From: Anaerolineales bacterium | GTDB taxonomy: Bacteria > Chloroflexota > Anaerolineae > Anaerolineales > DRMV01 | DNA length: 13,315 nt | Reading direction: 5' to 3' | NCBI GenBank assembly: GCA_015484985.1 | Contig: WFUL01000180.1 | Location: forward strand, 1 to 13,315 | Shown here: positions 12,316 to 13,315 of the stretch, in pieces | Layout: every line of letters begins with the position of its first letter | Position numbering within the stretch: the stretch's first letter is position 1 | Translations under genes and position numbers: made by a program | Notes under the pieces: generated by a model | Database searches by the model: none | Seen by the model: only the letters and a program-made list of their open reading frames with translations | What the model was told of the DNA's origin: nothing

Positions 12316-13315
12316 ATGCGCACCGTGGAGTGGGATTACGACCGCAACGGCCTGTGGCTCATCGACCAGCGCCTGCTGCCCGCGGAGTTCCGCAAGGTCT
12401 TCCTGCAAGACTATCGCGAGGTCGCCCGGGCCATCAAGGACATGGTTGTACGGGGCGCGCCGGCTATTGGCGCGGCCGCGGCCTTCGGCATGGCCCTGGC
12501 CGCCTTGCAAGCGTCGGGCAGCAGCCGAGAGGCCCTGCTCACCTTCCTGGAGGAGGAAGCCGCTCCGGTGCTGAAAGCTTCCCGGCCCACCGCGGTGAAC
12601 CTGTTCTGGGCCGTGGACCGGGTGCTGCGCGCGGCCCGTAACGCCACCGGTGGCCCCGACGCGGTGCGGGAAGCCATCCTGCGGGAAGCCCCGCGCATTG
12701 CGGACGAGGATGTGGAAACGAACAAGCGCATGGCCGAGTACGGCGCGACCCTCATCGAGGACGGCGACGTGGTCATCCACCACTGCAACACCGGCGCACT
12801 GGCCACGGTGGATTGGGGCACGGCCTTAGGGGTCATCCGCATGGCCCACGAGCAGGGCAAGCGCATCCACGTGTTGGTGGATGAAACCCGCCCCCGGCTC
12901 CAGGGGGCCCGGCTCACCGCTTGGGAACTGGAACAGTACGGCATCCCCTACGACATCATCACCGACAACGCCGCGGGCTACTTCCTCAGCCGCGGCGAAG
13001 TTCAAAAAGTCTTTGTGGGTGCCGACCGGGTGGCCGCCAACGGCGATGTGGCCAACAAAATTGGTACCTATATGCTGGCCCTGGCCGCGTACGACAACGG
13101 CGTCCCCTTCTACCCCGTGGTACCCACCTCAACCATCGACCTCTCCCTGCCGGACGGCCAGGCTATTCCCATCGAGGAACGGGACCCCGCGGAAGTGCTG
13201 GATATTTGGTATCGAGGGCGTCCGGCCACCCCGGCCCACGCCTCGGCCCGCAACCCCGCCTTCGACGTCACCCCCCATCGCCTGGTCACGGCCATCGTCA
13301 CCGAGTACCTGTCTC
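12316..13315 (+). CDS. mtnA: S-methyl-5-thioribose-1-phosphate isomerase, 3' end beyond window
   Basis: This enzyme converts methylthioribose 1-phosphate to methylthioribulose 1-phosphate in the methionine salvage pathway. The first 333 residues are visible, nearly the whole protein (the family is about 340-360). The fold is shared with eIF2B subunits. Key motifs are VRGAPAIGAAAA (45-56), with substrate phosphate contacts; HHCNTGALATVDWGTALGVI with catalytic C157; a VDETRPRLQGARLTAWEL stretch; and VGADRVAANGDVANKIG with catalytic D237 (compare C160 and D240 in B. subtilis). PTSTIDLSLPDG and IPIEERDP follow. ATG 12316 has an excellent GAGGAGG ribosome site five bases upstream. The frame is still open at the right edge. 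No other salvage gene is visible in the window, so its partners must lie to the right or elsewhere. Confidence 0.96.
   Translation, partial: MRTVEWDYDRNGLWLIDQRLLPAEFRKVFLQDYREVARAIKDMVVRGAPAIGAAAAFGMALAALQASGSSREALLTFLEEEAAPVLKASRPTAVNLFWAVDRVLRAARNATGGPDAVREAILREAPRIADEDVETNKRMAEYGATLIEDGDVVIHHCNTGALATVDWGTALGVIRMAHEQGKRIHVLVDETRPRLQGARLTAWELEQYGIPYDIITDNAAGYFLSRGEVQKVFVGADRVAANGDVANKIGTYMLALAAYDNGVPFYPVVPTSTIDLSLPDGQAIPIEERDPAEVLDIWYRGRPATPAHASARNPAFDVTPHRLVTAIVTEYLS

Noticed and set aside
12207..12317. Insertion-sequence remnant suggested by the HHQREVLDLPPLR ending
   Set aside because: The ending faintly recalls a segment of some transposases, but a stretch this short is not enough to claim an element; it is kept only as part of the terminator observation.
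12316..13315. eIF2B-like or ribose-1,5-bisphosphate isomerase instead of MtnA
   Set aside because: The catalytic HHCNTGALAT and GADRVAANGDVANKIG motifs and the overall length fit MtnA closely.

Overview
The window is high-GC bacterial DNA that reads best as a member of the Chloroflexota (Anaerolineae-like, possibly thermophilic). This rests on the style of the proteins (VanW/YoaR-type envelope protein, protoglobin-like haem protein, HEAT-repeat protein), on promoters of an extended -10 type, and on degenerate heptanucleotide repeats that I associate with that phylum. The taxonomic call is inference; there is no rRNA or other phylogenetic marker to settle it.

Left part (1-5777). A globin-fold protein cut by the window edge and pyrD (class 2 dihydroorotate dehydrogenase) read leftward. 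A 55-bp divergent gap separates pyrD from a rightward cluster: CCA-adding-type tRNA nucleotidyltransferase, a GT4 glycosyltransferase, a YraN/UPF0102 nuclease-fold protein and miaA (tRNA dimethylallyltransferase). The last two genes overlap by 8 bp. Two of the four are tRNA maturation enzymes.

Middle (5778-9741). A leftward unit runs hypothetical protein, tRNA-Arg(UCG), VanW-domain protein, HEAT-repeat protein. The tRNA starts 4 nt after the stop codon of the hypothetical gene and has no encoded CCA. The unit is bracketed by two gene-free stretches (5778-6174 and 9240-9741). Both carry copies, in both orientations, of the same roughly 40-bp repeat. In two cases the repeat abuts a degenerate 7-bp tandem repeat.

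Right part (9742-13315). A tightly coupled leftward operon encodes a one-cysteine BCP-type peroxiredoxin and two ABC ATPases that look like the two halves of a YbhF/RbbA-type tandem ATPase. No permease gene follows. Sequence defects in the two ATPases fall in the same composite ATP site. Beyond a strong hairpin terminator lies rightward mtnA (methylthioribose-1-phosphate isomerase, methionine salvage), cut by the right edge.

Most worth a second look: four heptanucleotide arrays in 13 kb, one of them translated as the tail of the tRNA nucleotidyltransferase; the two-orientation intergenic repeat family; the motif TGGTANNAT upstream of five leftward or rightward genes, three of which appear to be leaderless; and the asymmetric orphan ABC pair. 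No phage, CRISPR or defence system is visible.
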